Origin: Bacteroidales bacterium
GTDB lineage: Bacteria; Bacteroidota; Bacteroidia; Bacteroidales; WCHB1-69
NCBI GenBank assembly: GCA_017394765.1
Contig: JAFPXF010000019.1
Coordinates: 41,281-105,280 of the forward strand
Reading direction: 5' to 3'
Length of the DNA stretch: 64,000 bases
The first letter of the stretch is position 1; each line of letters opens with the position of its first letter. The position numbers and the translations under genes were made by a program. The notes beneath the pieces are model-generated. The model saw only the letters and a program-made list of their open reading frames with translations. It had not been told where the DNA came from and ran no database searches. Shown piece by piece: positions 1 to 8,159 of this stretch.

Positions 1-1173
1 AAATTTGCCGCGCCCAAATCATACACGGGCGAAGACATGGTGGAGATCTCCTGCCACGGCTCTATCTTCATTCAAAAACACATCGTTGAATTACTTGTAG
101 AAAAAGGTTGTCGTTTAGCCGAACCGGGGGAATTCACCCAGCGCGCTTTTCTCAACGGCAAACTCGACCTCCCGCAGGCGGAGGCTGTCGCCGACCTGAT
201 CGAATCGCAATCGGAGACCACCCACAGACTGGCCATCCATCAACTGCGAGGCGAATTTTCCAACCGCATGCGCCAGCTCCGGGAGCATTTCGTGCATATT
301 GCCTCGTTGTTGGAACTGGAACTCGATTTCAGCGAAGAGGACCTGGAATTTGCCGACCGCAGTGAACTGAAGGCGCTCCTGGACGAAATCAGCGAGGAAG
401 TGTCGCGTCTGATACGATCCTTCAAATTAGGGAACGTGCTCAAAAGAGGCATCCCGGTCGCCATCGTGGGAAGGCCCAACGTAGGCAAGTCAACACTGCT
501 CAATGCCATCTTGCAACAGGACAGAGCCATCGTCTCCCCCATCCCCGGCACCACACGCGACACTGTGGAGGAGACCTTCACCATCGACGGCACACTGTTC
601 CGTTTCATCGACACCGCCGGCCTTCGGCAATCCGAGGACACCATCGAAAACATCGGCATCGAGCGCACGCGCCGAGCTGTCGAGCAAGCCACCGTCGTGC
701 TTTATCTCGTGGATGCCTCCAACACCACCCTTGATGCCGCACGCGCCGAAATGCGGGAATTCAGCGAAAATGCAAGTCTCCAGGACAAAGAGCTTGTCAT
801 TGTCGCCAACAAGATCGACGAGCTCGAATCGCTGCCCGCCGACTACAAAGAGTGGCACGATATGGGCACACTCTTCGTCTCTGCCAAGCGGCGTGTAAAC
901 CTCGGAGACATCGAGGAACGACTCGCCGACTATGTAAAGAGACACCACATACAAGACTTGTCACTGCTGACCAACGAACGCCACTATGCCCTTCTGTGCG
1001 ACATCGAGACCGCTATCGGGCGCATCCAAGAGGGGTTGGAAACGCAGCTCCCCACGGACCTTGTGGCCGAGGAGGTGCGCGCTGCCCTGCACGACATAGG
1101 GCTGCTCACTGGCGCCATCTCCTCCGACGACCTGCTCGACCATGTCTTTTCAAAATTCTGCATCGGCAAATAA
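1..1173 (+). CDS. mnmE: tRNA uridine-5-carboxymethylaminomethyl(34) synthesis GTPase MnmE, 5'-truncated by window edge
   Basis: This is the C-terminal ~390 residues of MnmE (TrmE), the GTPase that with MnmG modifies the wobble uridine of certain tRNAs. The reading frame is open from base 1, so the start lies outside the window; about 70 N-terminal residues of the usual ~450-460 are missing. Visible features are the end of the N-terminal tetrahydrofolate-binding domain, the helical domain, the P-loop GRPNVGKST at about residue 157 of the visible part, the switch region with DTAGLR, the NKID specificity motif, and the terminal CIGK motif whose cysteine is conserved in the family. The sequence is intact to the stop. 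The next gene, pfkA, starts 65 bp downstream and has its own promoter-like element. Confidence 0.97.
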   Translation, partial: KFAAPKSYTGEDMVEISCHGSIFIQKHIVELLVEKGCRLAEPGEFTQRAFLNGKLDLPQAEAVADLIESQSETTHRLAIHQLRGEFSNRMRQLREHFVHIASLLELELDFSEEDLEFADRSELKALLDEISEEVSRLIRSFKLGNVLKRGIPVAIVGRPNVGKSTLLNAILQQDRAIVSPIPGTTRDTVEETFTIDGTLFRFIDTAGLRQSEDTIENIGIERTRRAVEQATVVLYLVDASNTTLDAARAEMREFSENASLQDKELVIVANKIDELESLPADYKEWHDMGTLFVSAKRRVNLGDIEERLADYVKRHHIQDLSLLTNERHYALLCDIETAIGRIQEGLETQLPTDLVAEEVRAALHDIGLLTGAISSDDLLDHVFSKFCIGK

Positions 1174-1209
1174 GTCGTTCGAAAAGCCGGAATCAATCGT
1201 TATTTTTTG

Positions 1210-1217
1210 TACTTTTG
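1210..1217 (+). promoter_or_regulatory. Bacteroidota -7 promoter element (TACTTTTG) for pfkA
   Basis: TACTTTTG matches the Bacteroidota sigma-ABfr -7 consensus TAnnTTTG and lies 21 bp before the pfkA ATG. No clear -33 TTTG was identified, so this is a consensus match rather than a proven promoter. Confidence 0.55.
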
Positions 1218-1238
1218 CTTTCCCAAAAAAAACAGATA

Positions 1239-2351
1239 ATGACACACAAAATATTGATAGCCACGGGCGGTGGCGACTGCCCCGGACTGAACGCCGTGAT
1301 TCGCGGCCTTGTCAAACGCGCACACCTCGATGACGAAGATTGGAAAATCTATGGTTGCATCGAGTCCTTCAACGGCATTCTGAAAGACGACATTGAGATT
1401 GTGGAGCTCACCGAAGAGATGGTTTCCGGCCTGCACGTCAAGGGCGGCACCATCATCAAGACCACCAACAAGGGCGGTCCCTTCCACTTTCCTGTGCGCC
1501 AACCCGACGGCTCGTGGGTGATAGAAGACCGCTCCCGGCTGATGAAGGAGCGCTTGGCACAATTAGGCATCGAGGCCATCGTCAACATCGGCGGCGACGG
1601 TTCGCAACGCATTTCCCTGCAATTGGCAGAGATGGGGCTCAACGTCGTGGGCGTGCCCAAGACCATTGACAACGACTTGTCGAGCACCGACTTCACCTTT
1701 GGCTTCCAGACGGCCGTGCAGATCGCCACGGAGGCCTTCGACAAGCTGGTGACCACCGCTGAGAGCCACAACCGCGTCTTCATCATGGAAGTCATGGGAC
1801 GCGATGCGGGATGGATTGCCTTGCACACCGCCCTGGCCGGCGGCGCCGAGGTCTGCATCATCCCCGAAATCCCCTACGACCCCAGAATCATCGCCCAGAA
1901 AATAGAGACCCGCTACAAGAACGGGATGGGCTTCTGCAACATCGTCATCGCCGAAGGCGCCAAGAAAGCCGACGGCAAGGTAACCGGCAGTGCCCCCACC
2001 GCGGCCGGCGACCCGCACATCAAGCTTGGCGGCGTGGGTGACGTGCTTCGGCATGAGCTCCTCGACTGCGGCGTGGAACACGACATCCGTGTCACGGTGC
2101 TCGGCCACCTGCAGCGCGGCGGCACCCCTGTGGCCTACGACCGCATCCTGGCCACCCAGTTCGGCGTCAAGGCCTTCGAGCTCGTCAAGGAGCACCTATA
2201 CGGCAACCTCGTGGTCTATCGCAACAACGACATCTCCTATGTGCCCATCGAGGAGGCCGTGCGCAGCCCGCACTTGGTGCAGCCCGACAAGGACTTCCTC
2301 GTACACGCGGCCAAAGGCGTGGGGATTTGCTTTGGAGACGAAGAGAGTTGA
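1239..2351 (+). CDS. pfkA: 6-phosphofructokinase
   Basis: This phosphofructokinase phosphorylates fructose 6-phosphate to fructose 1,6-bisphosphate, the committed step of glycolysis. The start ATG at 1239 was chosen because the protein then begins MTHKILIATGGGDCPGLN, the canonical phosphate-binding N-terminus, and a promoter-like element lies just upstream; the longer open frame upstream is the shadow of mnmE. Length is 370 residues. Motifs seen are GGDGS, PKTIDND, the MEVMGRDAGWIAL substrate segment and a C-terminal GHLQRGG. The combination GGDG (Gly at the position called 104 in E. coli PfkA) with PKTIDND (Lys at 124) is mixed. Classical ATP enzymes have Gly/Gly and PPi enzymes Asp/Lys. The Gly/Lys type is generally ATP-dependent in characterised relatives, so ATP is the more likely donor. 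Confidence 0.95.
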   Translation: MTHKILIATGGGDCPGLNAVIRGLVKRAHLDDEDWKIYGCIESFNGILKDDIEIVELTEEMVSGLHVKGGTIIKTTNKGGPFHFPVRQPDGSWVIEDRSRLMKERLAQLGIEAIVNIGGDGSQRISLQLAEMGLNVVGVPKTIDNDLSSTDFTFGFQTAVQIATEAFDKLVTTAESHNRVFIMEVMGRDAGWIALHTALAGGAEVCIIPEIPYDPRIIAQKIETRYKNGMGFCNIVIAEGAKKADGKVTGSAPTAAGDPHIKLGGVGDVLRHELLDCGVEHDIRVTVLGHLQRGGTPVAYDRILATQFGVKAFELVKEHLYGNLVVYRNNDISYVPIEEAVRSPHLVQPDKDFLVHAAKGVGICFGDEES

Positions 2352-2366
2352 GAATTACCTTTAGCA

Positions 2367-2420
2367 GCCCCGTAGGGGCAAGAGCTTGGTGGCCCCACAC
2401 AAGGCGCAGCCGCCGTGGGG
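2367..2420. repeat. Intergenic double palindrome between pfkA and sirtuin gene
   Basis: Two short inverted repeats sit in tandem in the 103-bp gap: GCCCC-GTA-GGGGC (2367-2379) and CCCCAC ... GTGGGG (2393-2398 and 2415-2420). They could act as a weak terminator or mRNA-stabilising hairpins, but there is no T-tract. The arrangement resembles a dispersed intergenic palindromic element. No second copy was found in this window. Confidence 0.5.
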
Positions 2421-2454
2421 AGATTAACGGAGAATAGATTTTAAAAAAAACAAT

Positions 2455-3138
2455 ATGAAAAAGAAACTTGTCGTCCTTTCAGGTGCCGGCATCAGCGCCG
2501 AGAGTGGCATCAGCACCTTCCGTGACAGCGACGGACTTTGGGAGAACTATAATGTCGAGGACGTGGCCAGCATCGACGGCTGGTACCGCAACCCCGACCT
2601 GATGACGAAATTCTACAACGAGCGACGCGCCCAGCTGGAGAAGGCGCAGCCCAACGAGGCCCACAAGCTCGTGGCCGAACTGGAAAAGCACTACGATGTC
2701 ACCGTGGTGACCCAGAACATCGACGACCTGCACGAGCGGGGAGGCTCCCACCACATCATCCACCTGCACGGCGAGGCCACCAAGGTGTGCAGCGAGAACG
2801 GCAAGCGCTTTATACAGGATATCGGCTACCGCGCCGTGGGCAACGACGAGCGCACCCCCGATGGGGCCCGGATGCGCCCCTTCATAGTCTGGTTCGGCGA
2901 GGCCGTCCCCATGATGGACGAGGCCGTCAAGGCTGTTGAACAAGCCGACATCCTCATCATCATCGGCACCTCCCTCAACGTCTATCCCGCCGCCGGGCTG
3001 CTCTACTACGCCCCATCCAACACGCCCATCTACGTCATTGACCCCAAAGACGTGCAGCCCATCAGCCGACACGTCCACTTCATCAAGGACGTGGCCACCG
3101 CCGGTATGAGGAAATTGTTCAAAACCCTCACTGAATAA
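2455..3138 (+). CDS. Sir2 family NAD-dependent protein deacylase (sirtuin)
   Basis: A 227-residue sirtuin, an enzyme that removes acyl groups from lysines using NAD. The signature segments are present: GAGISAESGISTFR near the N-terminus for NAD binding, TQNIDDLHERGG, the catalytic histidine in HLHGEA, and a GTSLNVYPA segment of the Rossmann core. Only one cysteine occurs in the whole protein (in KVCSEN). The CxxC...CxxC zinc ribbon of classical sirtuins is therefore absent and replaced by a short KRFIQDIGYRAVGNDE segment. This zinc-less form appears to be a genuine sub-type, since the rest of the core is intact. It is in the same orientation as pfkA, 103 bp apart. Confidence 0.93.
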   Translation: MKKKLVVLSGAGISAESGISTFRDSDGLWENYNVEDVASIDGWYRNPDLMTKFYNERRAQLEKAQPNEAHKLVAELEKHYDVTVVTQNIDDLHERGGSHHIIHLHGEATKVCSENGKRFIQDIGYRAVGNDERTPDGARMRPFIVWFGEAVPMMDEAVKAVEQADILIIIGTSLNVYPAAGLLYYAPSNTPIYVIDPKDVQPISRHVHFIKDVATAGMRKLFKTLTE

Positions 3139-3214
3139 GATTCATCTTGTTCCATCTCCTGTTTCACCCACGATTGTAAAACCGCATTTTCAACCAATCT
3201 TATAATCCGCAAAG

Positions 3215-3640
3215 ATGTCGCACAAATTCATCGTCATCCTCCTTTGGGGCTTCACCTCCTTATTGGCCTCCTCGTGTTACAACGAGCCCGAATATCGCAT
3301 TGTCAAGCCATGGCAGATCACACACACCTACCTGAATGGCGAAGAGATCACAGAAACGGATTACTATGCCAACCGCCCCGGCACCTTCTACTACATCTAT
3401 GCCGACTGCGTGCTATGCGTGATGACCTCCTACAACGGACAAATCCGCGAATCCACAAGTGGGTACTGGATTTTACGCAACAGGAACAAGTCCATAGAAA
3501 TGAACTTCACGCTTTTAGGTTACCATTACACCTATTTGGCAAACCTTCAGAAATTGACAAAGCGAGAGCTCATCTATGACTACACCGATCCTGAAGGCAA
3601 CCATTGGGAGATTCACATGAATTCGAGAGCATCCTATTAA
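3215..3640 (+). CDS. Small predicted lipoprotein of unknown function
   Basis: A 141-residue protein with a hydrophobic N-terminus ending in LLASSC, a plausible signal-peptidase II lipobox with Cys at residue 21, so it is probably anchored to an envelope membrane. The mature part is rich in aromatic and polar residues, with motifs such as TDPEGNHWEIHM near the C-terminus, consistent with a small beta-rich fold. No family was recognised. It lies 76 bp after the sirtuin and 104 bp before a GNAT gene. Confidence 0.75.
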   Translation: MSHKFIVILLWGFTSLLASSCYNEPEYRIVKPWQITHTYLNGEEITETDYYANRPGTFYYIYADCVLCVMTSYNGQIRESTSGYWILRNRNKSIEMNFTLLGYHYTYLANLQKLTKRELIYDYTDPEGNHWEIHMNSRASY

Positions 3641-3744
3641 AAATGACGCGTACATACGGCCGTCAAGCACCCAATCATTTCCAATCTGGGACAAGACTTA
3701 TCCCGCAATAATCACAACAAATTCATTCACAACAAGAAAAAGCT

Positions 3745-4191
3745 ATGAACACAGACATTTCCATACGATTGATGACTGCGGAAGATTATCCACAAGTGTA
3801 TAATCTTTGGACTATCACAGACGGCATGGCCTTGCGGGGATACGACGACTCTGCCGAAGGCATCACCCGTTTTCTCAAAAAAAATCCGACCTCAAACTTT
3901 GTGGCCATGCGCGGTGACGAGCTGGTCGGGGTGATCTTGTGCGGCATGGACGGCCGTCGCGCCTACATTTACCACACCGTGGTCCGCACCGACCTGCGCA
4001 ACCAAGGCATCGGCAAGGCCCTGCTGCATGCCGTTTATGAAGCGGTTGAAAAAGAGGGCATCAAGAAGAGCGGCCTGTTGGTCATGAAAAGAAACAACAT
4101 CGGGAACAACTTCTGGCGTTCGCAAGGTTGGACAGAGCGTGACGACCTCAACTATTACAGTTTCAAAAACGCGGAGCAGAGGGAGTATTAG
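3745..4191 (+). CDS. GNAT family N-acetyltransferase
   Basis: A 148-residue single-domain GNAT protein that should transfer an acetyl group from acetyl-CoA to an amine; the substrate cannot be told. Motif A, the acetyl-CoA pyrophosphate-binding loop, is seen as RTDLRNQGIGKALL around residues 88-101. It is preceded by the strand YIYHTVV and followed by the GLLVMKRNNIGNNFW segment typical of motif B. The N-terminus IRLMTAEDYPQVYNLW is typical of the fold. It is the last gene of the plus-strand run and is followed by a strong hairpin terminator shared with the convergent aquaporin gene. Confidence 0.92.
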   Translation: MNTDISIRLMTAEDYPQVYNLWTITDGMALRGYDDSAEGITRFLKKNPTSNFVAMRGDELVGVILCGMDGRRAYIYHTVVRTDLRNQGIGKALLHAVYEAVEKEGIKKSGLLVMKRNNIGNNFWRSQGWTERDDLNYYSFKNAEQREY

Positions 4192-4217
4192 AAGGCACTT
4201 TTGCAACATATAACATA

Positions 4218-4249
4218 AAAACGGGACCGCCAGAAGACGGTCCCGTTTT
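4218..4249. terminator. Bidirectional rho-independent terminator between GNAT and aqpZ
   Basis: A perfect 12-bp stem has AAAACGGGACCG (4218-4229) paired with its complement (4238-4249) around an 8-nt loop. The A/T ends of the stem give a U-tract on either strand. It lies between two convergent genes and can serve both. Confidence 0.88.
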
Positions 4250-4272
4250 GTGTAGAATAGGATAACCGAAGA

Positions 4273-4986
4273 TTATTCGGCTTTCTTGGTGCAGCTGAAG
4301 CATTTCCACACGAGGGCGGACAAAGCGGCACCCACGAGCGGAGCGCAGATGAACACCCAAAGGTCGCACAGAGCCTGGCCGCCAGCGAACAGAGCCGGTC
4401 CGATGGAACGAGCCGGGTTGACGGAGGTGCCGGTCAAGTTGATGCAGACGAGGTGGACGAGAATCAGCGTCAAGCCGATGGCGAGACCCGCGAGGTTGCC
4501 GGCACCCACCTTTTCGTCGGTAGTTCCGAGCACCACCAGAACGAAGATGAATGTGGCAATCACCTCAACGAGGAAAGCACCGCCAGCGCCACCTGCGTTG
4601 GCCACGCCATTGGTGCCGAGACCTTGCATGTTTTCAGCGATGTCAACGCCGAACATGCATCCACCTGCACCAGGTGTAACCACATTGACAAGCAGCAACA
4701 GCACAGCACCGGCAAGGATGCCACCGAGGACTTGTCCGATCCAGTAACCGCAAGCATCCTTCCAGCTCATGCGCTTGGAGAGTGCCACGGCAAAGGTAAT
4801 TGCAGGGTTGATGTGGCAACCGGAAATGCCGCCAATCGTGTAAGCCATCGCCACAACGGTGAGACCGAATGCAATGGCCGTGCCCACGACTCCGGCAGGA
4901 GTAGCGCAACCGATGAACATGGCTGTTCCGCAGCCAAGGAGCGTCAGAACAAAAGTTCCAACCAATTCAGCATAATACTTTTTCAT
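4273..4986 (-). CDS. aqpZ: Aquaporin (MIP family water/small-solute channel)
   Basis: A 237-residue MIP-family channel with six predicted membrane helices. The two pore signature loops are present: HINPAITFAV (first NPA) and SVNPARSIGPAL (second NPA). The N-terminus KKYYAELVGTFVLTLLGCG is typical of AqpZ, and the Ser-Val before the second NPA with the following Arg fits the water-selective aquaporin class rather than glycerol facilitators. The 118 bp upstream are AT-rich and show no convincing promoter element. The gene symbol is by family resemblance. Confidence 0.94.
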   Translation of the reverse strand: MKKYYAELVGTFVLTLLGCGTAMFIGCATPAGVVGTAIAFGLTVVAMAYTIGGISGCHINPAITFAVALSKRMSWKDACGYWIGQVLGGILAGAVLLLLVNVVTPGAGGCMFGVDIAENMQGLGTNGVANAGGAGGAFLVEVIATFIFVLVVLGTTDEKVGAGNLAGLAIGLTLILVHLVCINLTGTSVNPARSIGPALFAGGQALCDLWVFICAPLVGAALSALVWKCFSCTKKAE

Positions 4987-5104
4987 AAGCGTTGTTTTTA
5001 GTTAATAAATAGGGTTGTTTTATTGTAATCATCCGTTAGTTCTCAGGAAAAACAGCTCTTAAATTTCTTAGTTTTATAGCTTTATAGTTTTATAACTTAA
5101 TAAC

Positions 5105-6598
5105 TTAACGATTCAACACCTCACCAGTCCCTTTCCTCCCGCTCACGGCCAACAGGCAAGCGAAGACGAGCAGTCCGTTGACGATGAGCAGTTCATAGCC
5201 GAATTTGTAGCCCCCCAACCATTGCTGCGAATGCGACGAGAGGATATAGCAGAATGCGGGGACCAGCAGGGCGATCACAGGAATCAGCCAACGCCGGTTG
5301 ACTGGCACCTCGCGTTTGGTGAAGATACCGAACATGAAGAGGCCAAGCAGCGGTCCGTATGTATAAGAGGCCACCATGAAGATGATACGGATGAGCGCAT
5401 CGTTGTGGTGGCTGGAGACAATGATGATGACCATCAGGAAGAGCAGCGAAATGAGCACATGGACAATACGACGCACGCGGGTCTGCTGCGCCTCCGTGGG
5501 GAAACGTCCTTCAATGCGGAGGATGTCGTAGCACACGGTTGTCGTGAGTGCCGTGAAGGTGCCGTCGGCAGAGGAAAAACCGGCTGAGATGAGGCCGAAC
5601 ACGAAGACCATAGCACCCGCTTTGCCAAGGTAGTTGAAGGCAATTTCCGGATAAATGCGGTCGGTGGGCATGTTGGAAATATCGATGCCGTTGCGCTGTG
5701 CAAAGACCAGCAACATGCCGCCCAGCGTCAAAAAGAGAATGTTCACCACCACCAATATGGAAGTAAAGGAGAGCATATTGCGCTGCGCATCGCGCAACGA
5801 CTTGCAAGACAAGTTTTTCTGCATCATATCCTGATCCAATCCCGTCATCGCAATGGTAATGAACATGCCACCGATGATCTGTTTCAGGAAATAGCTGTTG
5901 TTGCGCCAGTCAAGGTTGAACACAGTCCGGCAGTCGGTGCCGTCCTTGCCTGCGGTGGCCATGCCATCCCAAAGGTCGGAGAAGGAACCGCCGGTGTTGC
6001 GCATGATCACGATAATCGTGATGACCAGCGCACCAATGAGGAAAGTGGTCTGCAAAAGATCGGTCCACACCACCGTCTTGATGCCGCCCCGCATTGTGTA
6101 GAGCAGGATGATGGCAATCATCACAATGGCAGTGAGCCAGATGGGAATGTGCCAGCCGTCGAAGACGAAGACTTGCAGCACAAAGATGACTAAATACATC
6201 CGCAATGCCGAGCCCAAAAGGCGGGATACAAAAAAGAGCACCGATCCGGTCTTGTGCGCTTCTTTGCCGAAGCGCATGCCGAGGTACTCATAGACAGAGG
6301 TGACATTTATTTTGTAGTAAAGCGGCAACAGCAGGCAGCCGATGACGATATATCCCAGAATATAGCCCAGCACAACCCCGAAATAGGTGAATTGTGTGGT
6401 GTAAACGTCACCGGGCACAGACATAAAGGTCACGCCCGACAGGGAGCTGCCAATCATGCCATACGCCACCACGAACCACGGGGATTTCCGGTTGCCGGTG
6501 AAATAGGTTTGGTTGTCGGCCTTGCGAGAGGTGATGCCTGTAATCAGAAACAGCATCGCCACATAGAACACAAAAAACGCAAATATGAAGCCGGACAT
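5105..6598 (-). CDS. Sodium:solute symporter (SSS family)
   Basis: A 497-residue polytopic membrane protein with about 13 predicted helices. It matches the SSS family, in which solute uptake is driven by sodium. The SSS-typical segments GMIGSSLSGVTFMSVPGDVY in the first helices, TSVYEYLGMRFG, and SAGFSSADGTFTALTTT (Na2-site helix region) are present. The substrate cannot be read from the sequence; sugars, sialic acid and amino acids are all possible. It starts 9 bp after the pgi stop codon, so the two are almost certainly cotranscribed, which makes a carbohydrate substrate attractive but unproven. Confidence 0.93.
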   Translation of the reverse strand: MSGFIFAFFVFYVAMLFLITGITSRKADNQTYFTGNRKSPWFVVAYGMIGSSLSGVTFMSVPGDVYTTQFTYFGVVLGYILGYIVIGCLLLPLYYKINVTSVYEYLGMRFGKEAHKTGSVLFFVSRLLGSALRMYLVIFVLQVFVFDGWHIPIWLTAIVMIAIILLYTMRGGIKTVVWTDLLQTTFLIGALVITIIVIMRNTGGSFSDLWDGMATAGKDGTDCRTVFNLDWRNNSYFLKQIIGGMFITIAMTGLDQDMMQKNLSCKSLRDAQRNMLSFTSILVVVNILFLTLGGMLLVFAQRNGIDISNMPTDRIYPEIAFNYLGKAGAMVFVFGLISAGFSSADGTFTALTTTVCYDILRIEGRFPTEAQQTRVRRIVHVLISLLFLMVIIIVSSHHNDALIRIIFMVASYTYGPLLGLFMFGIFTKREVPVNRRWLIPVIALLVPAFCYILSSHSQQWLGGYKFGYELLIVNGLLVFACLLAVSGRKGTGEVLNR

Positions 6599-6607
6599 GG
6601 AGAAGGT

Positions 6608-7906
6608 TTAGAAGCCGGGCTTGCCGAGTAGTTTGAACATATTACGCTTGTAGGCCTCCACGCCGGGCTGGTCGAAGGGGTTGACATCGAGCATATAGCC
6701 GCTGATGGCGCAACTCATCTCAAAGAAGTAAATCAATTCGCCAAGGTGGAACTCGTTGATTTCAGGGATGGAAACCTGAAGATTGGGCACACGGCCATCC
6801 ACATGTGCCATGCAGGTACCCTGCTGGGCGATGTGGTTGATCTCGTTGATGGAGCGGTGCTGCAGATAGTTGAGTCCGTCGGTGTTTTTCTCATCGGCGG
6901 GAATGGCCACCTTGTGATGGGCATTCTCCACGGTGAGCACAGTCTCAAAGATCTGGCGCGTGCCCTCTTGGATGTATTGGCCAAGGGAGTGCAGGTCAGT
7001 GGAGAAGATAGCCCCGGCGGGGAATATGCCTTTGTGCTCCTTGCCTTCGCTTTCGCCGAAAAGTTGCTTGAACCACTCGACAAAATAGAAAAGTTTGGGT
7101 TCAAAGGAGGTCATCAATTCCAGTTTAAGACCTTGATTGTAGAGCATATAGCGCAACAAGGCGTACTGCATGGCGGGATTGGCGTCGAATTTCACAGCTT
7201 CCAGCAGTTGAGCACGCATGGACTTGGCGCCTTCCACGAGCTTGCGCACGGAGAATCCTGCTGCGGCAATCGGAAGAAGTCCCACGGGTGTCAGCACGGA
7301 GTAGCGTCCGCCCACGTCATCGGGAATCACAAAGGTAGGATAACCCTCTTCGGTGGCAAGGGTCTTGAGGGCGCCGCGCGCGCGGTCGGTGACGGCCACA
7401 ATACGCTTGCGGGCGTTGTCAAGACCATACTTCCGCTCGCAATGCTGCTTGAGGATTCGGAACGCCAAGGCGGGTTCCGTCGTCGTGCCCGACTTGGAAA
7501 TGACCACCAAAGAGTAGTCTTTCTTGTCCAACACATCAAGCAGATCGTGCAGATAATCCTCGCTCATGCTGTTTCCGGCATAGAGGATAGTCGGTTTCTG
7601 TTCGGGCAGCATCGGACGGAAGCTGTGCTGCAGGGCCTCGATGACGGCGCGAGCACCGAGGTAGGAGCCTCCGATGCCAATAACCACCACCACGTCAGAC
7701 TGGGCAGCCATGTCGGAAGCACAGGCCTCTATAACATTGAAATCATCGTCCGAAATCTCGGCGGGAAGGTCTATCCATCCCAAAAAATCATTACCGCGTC
7801 CGTTCTTCTGGACGGCTGTTTGATACGCAGCCTCAGCCAAAGATGCATGACCTTGGAGTTCATCCATGGAGACCGCAAACAGAGCGTCATTGAATTTAAA
7901 TTCCAT
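6608..7906 (-). CDS. pgi: Glucose-6-phosphate isomerase
   Basis: A 432-residue phosphoglucose isomerase that interconverts glucose 6-phosphate and fructose 6-phosphate. The phosphate-binding and active-site segments are visible: GIGGSYLGARAVIEAL, SKSGTTTEPALAFR, a GGRYSVLTPVGLLP segment and GKEHKGIFPA. Length and motif order agree with the shorter bacterial PGI type. A -7 promoter element lies 63 bp upstream, and a sodium:solute symporter gene follows after 9 bp. Confidence 0.97.
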   Translation of the reverse strand: MEFKFNDALFAVSMDELQGHASLAEAAYQTAVQKNGRGNDFLGWIDLPAEISDDDFNVIEACASDMAAQSDVVVVIGIGGSYLGARAVIEALQHSFRPMLPEQKPTILYAGNSMSEDYLHDLLDVLDKKDYSLVVISKSGTTTEPALAFRILKQHCERKYGLDNARKRIVAVTDRARGALKTLATEEGYPTFVIPDDVGGRYSVLTPVGLLPIAAAGFSVRKLVEGAKSMRAQLLEAVKFDANPAMQYALLRYMLYNQGLKLELMTSFEPKLFYFVEWFKQLFGESEGKEHKGIFPAGAIFSTDLHSLGQYIQEGTRQIFETVLTVENAHHKVAIPADEKNTDGLNYLQHRSINEINHIAQQGTCMAHVDGRVPNLQVSIPEINEFHLGELIYFFEMSCAISGYMLDVNPFDQPGVEAYKRNMFKLLGKPGF

Positions 7907-7969
7907 ATAATCAATATTTTAATTTATAATCCATTTTCATTGCGACAAAAATTTACGCAATTAACGGTG

Positions 7970-7977
7970 CAAAAGTA
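7970..7977 (-). promoter_or_regulatory. -7 promoter element (TACTTTTG on minus strand) for pgi operon
   Basis: On the minus strand the sequence reads TACTTTTGCACC, matching TAnnTTTG. It is 63 bp upstream of the pgi start and directed toward it. Confidence 0.65.
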
Positions 7978-8159
7978 AATAATTCTTGGAACATATCAAA
8001 ATTTTTTTGATCATAAAAACGCCCTTTTCGCAATCTTTTTTTGAACGACATTGCAACGAGATCCCCACTCAATCTTTGAAAACCATCATCACCAAAATAT
8101 TGTATAAAATAAAACAAGAAAAGTGACGTTAAAAACTCCTGCATTTCAAGGATTATTTG

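Noticed and set aside
852..1238. Upstream extension of the pfkA reading frame
   Set aside because: It overlaps mnmE in another frame, and the canonical PFK N-terminus and a promoter element lie at 1210-1241.
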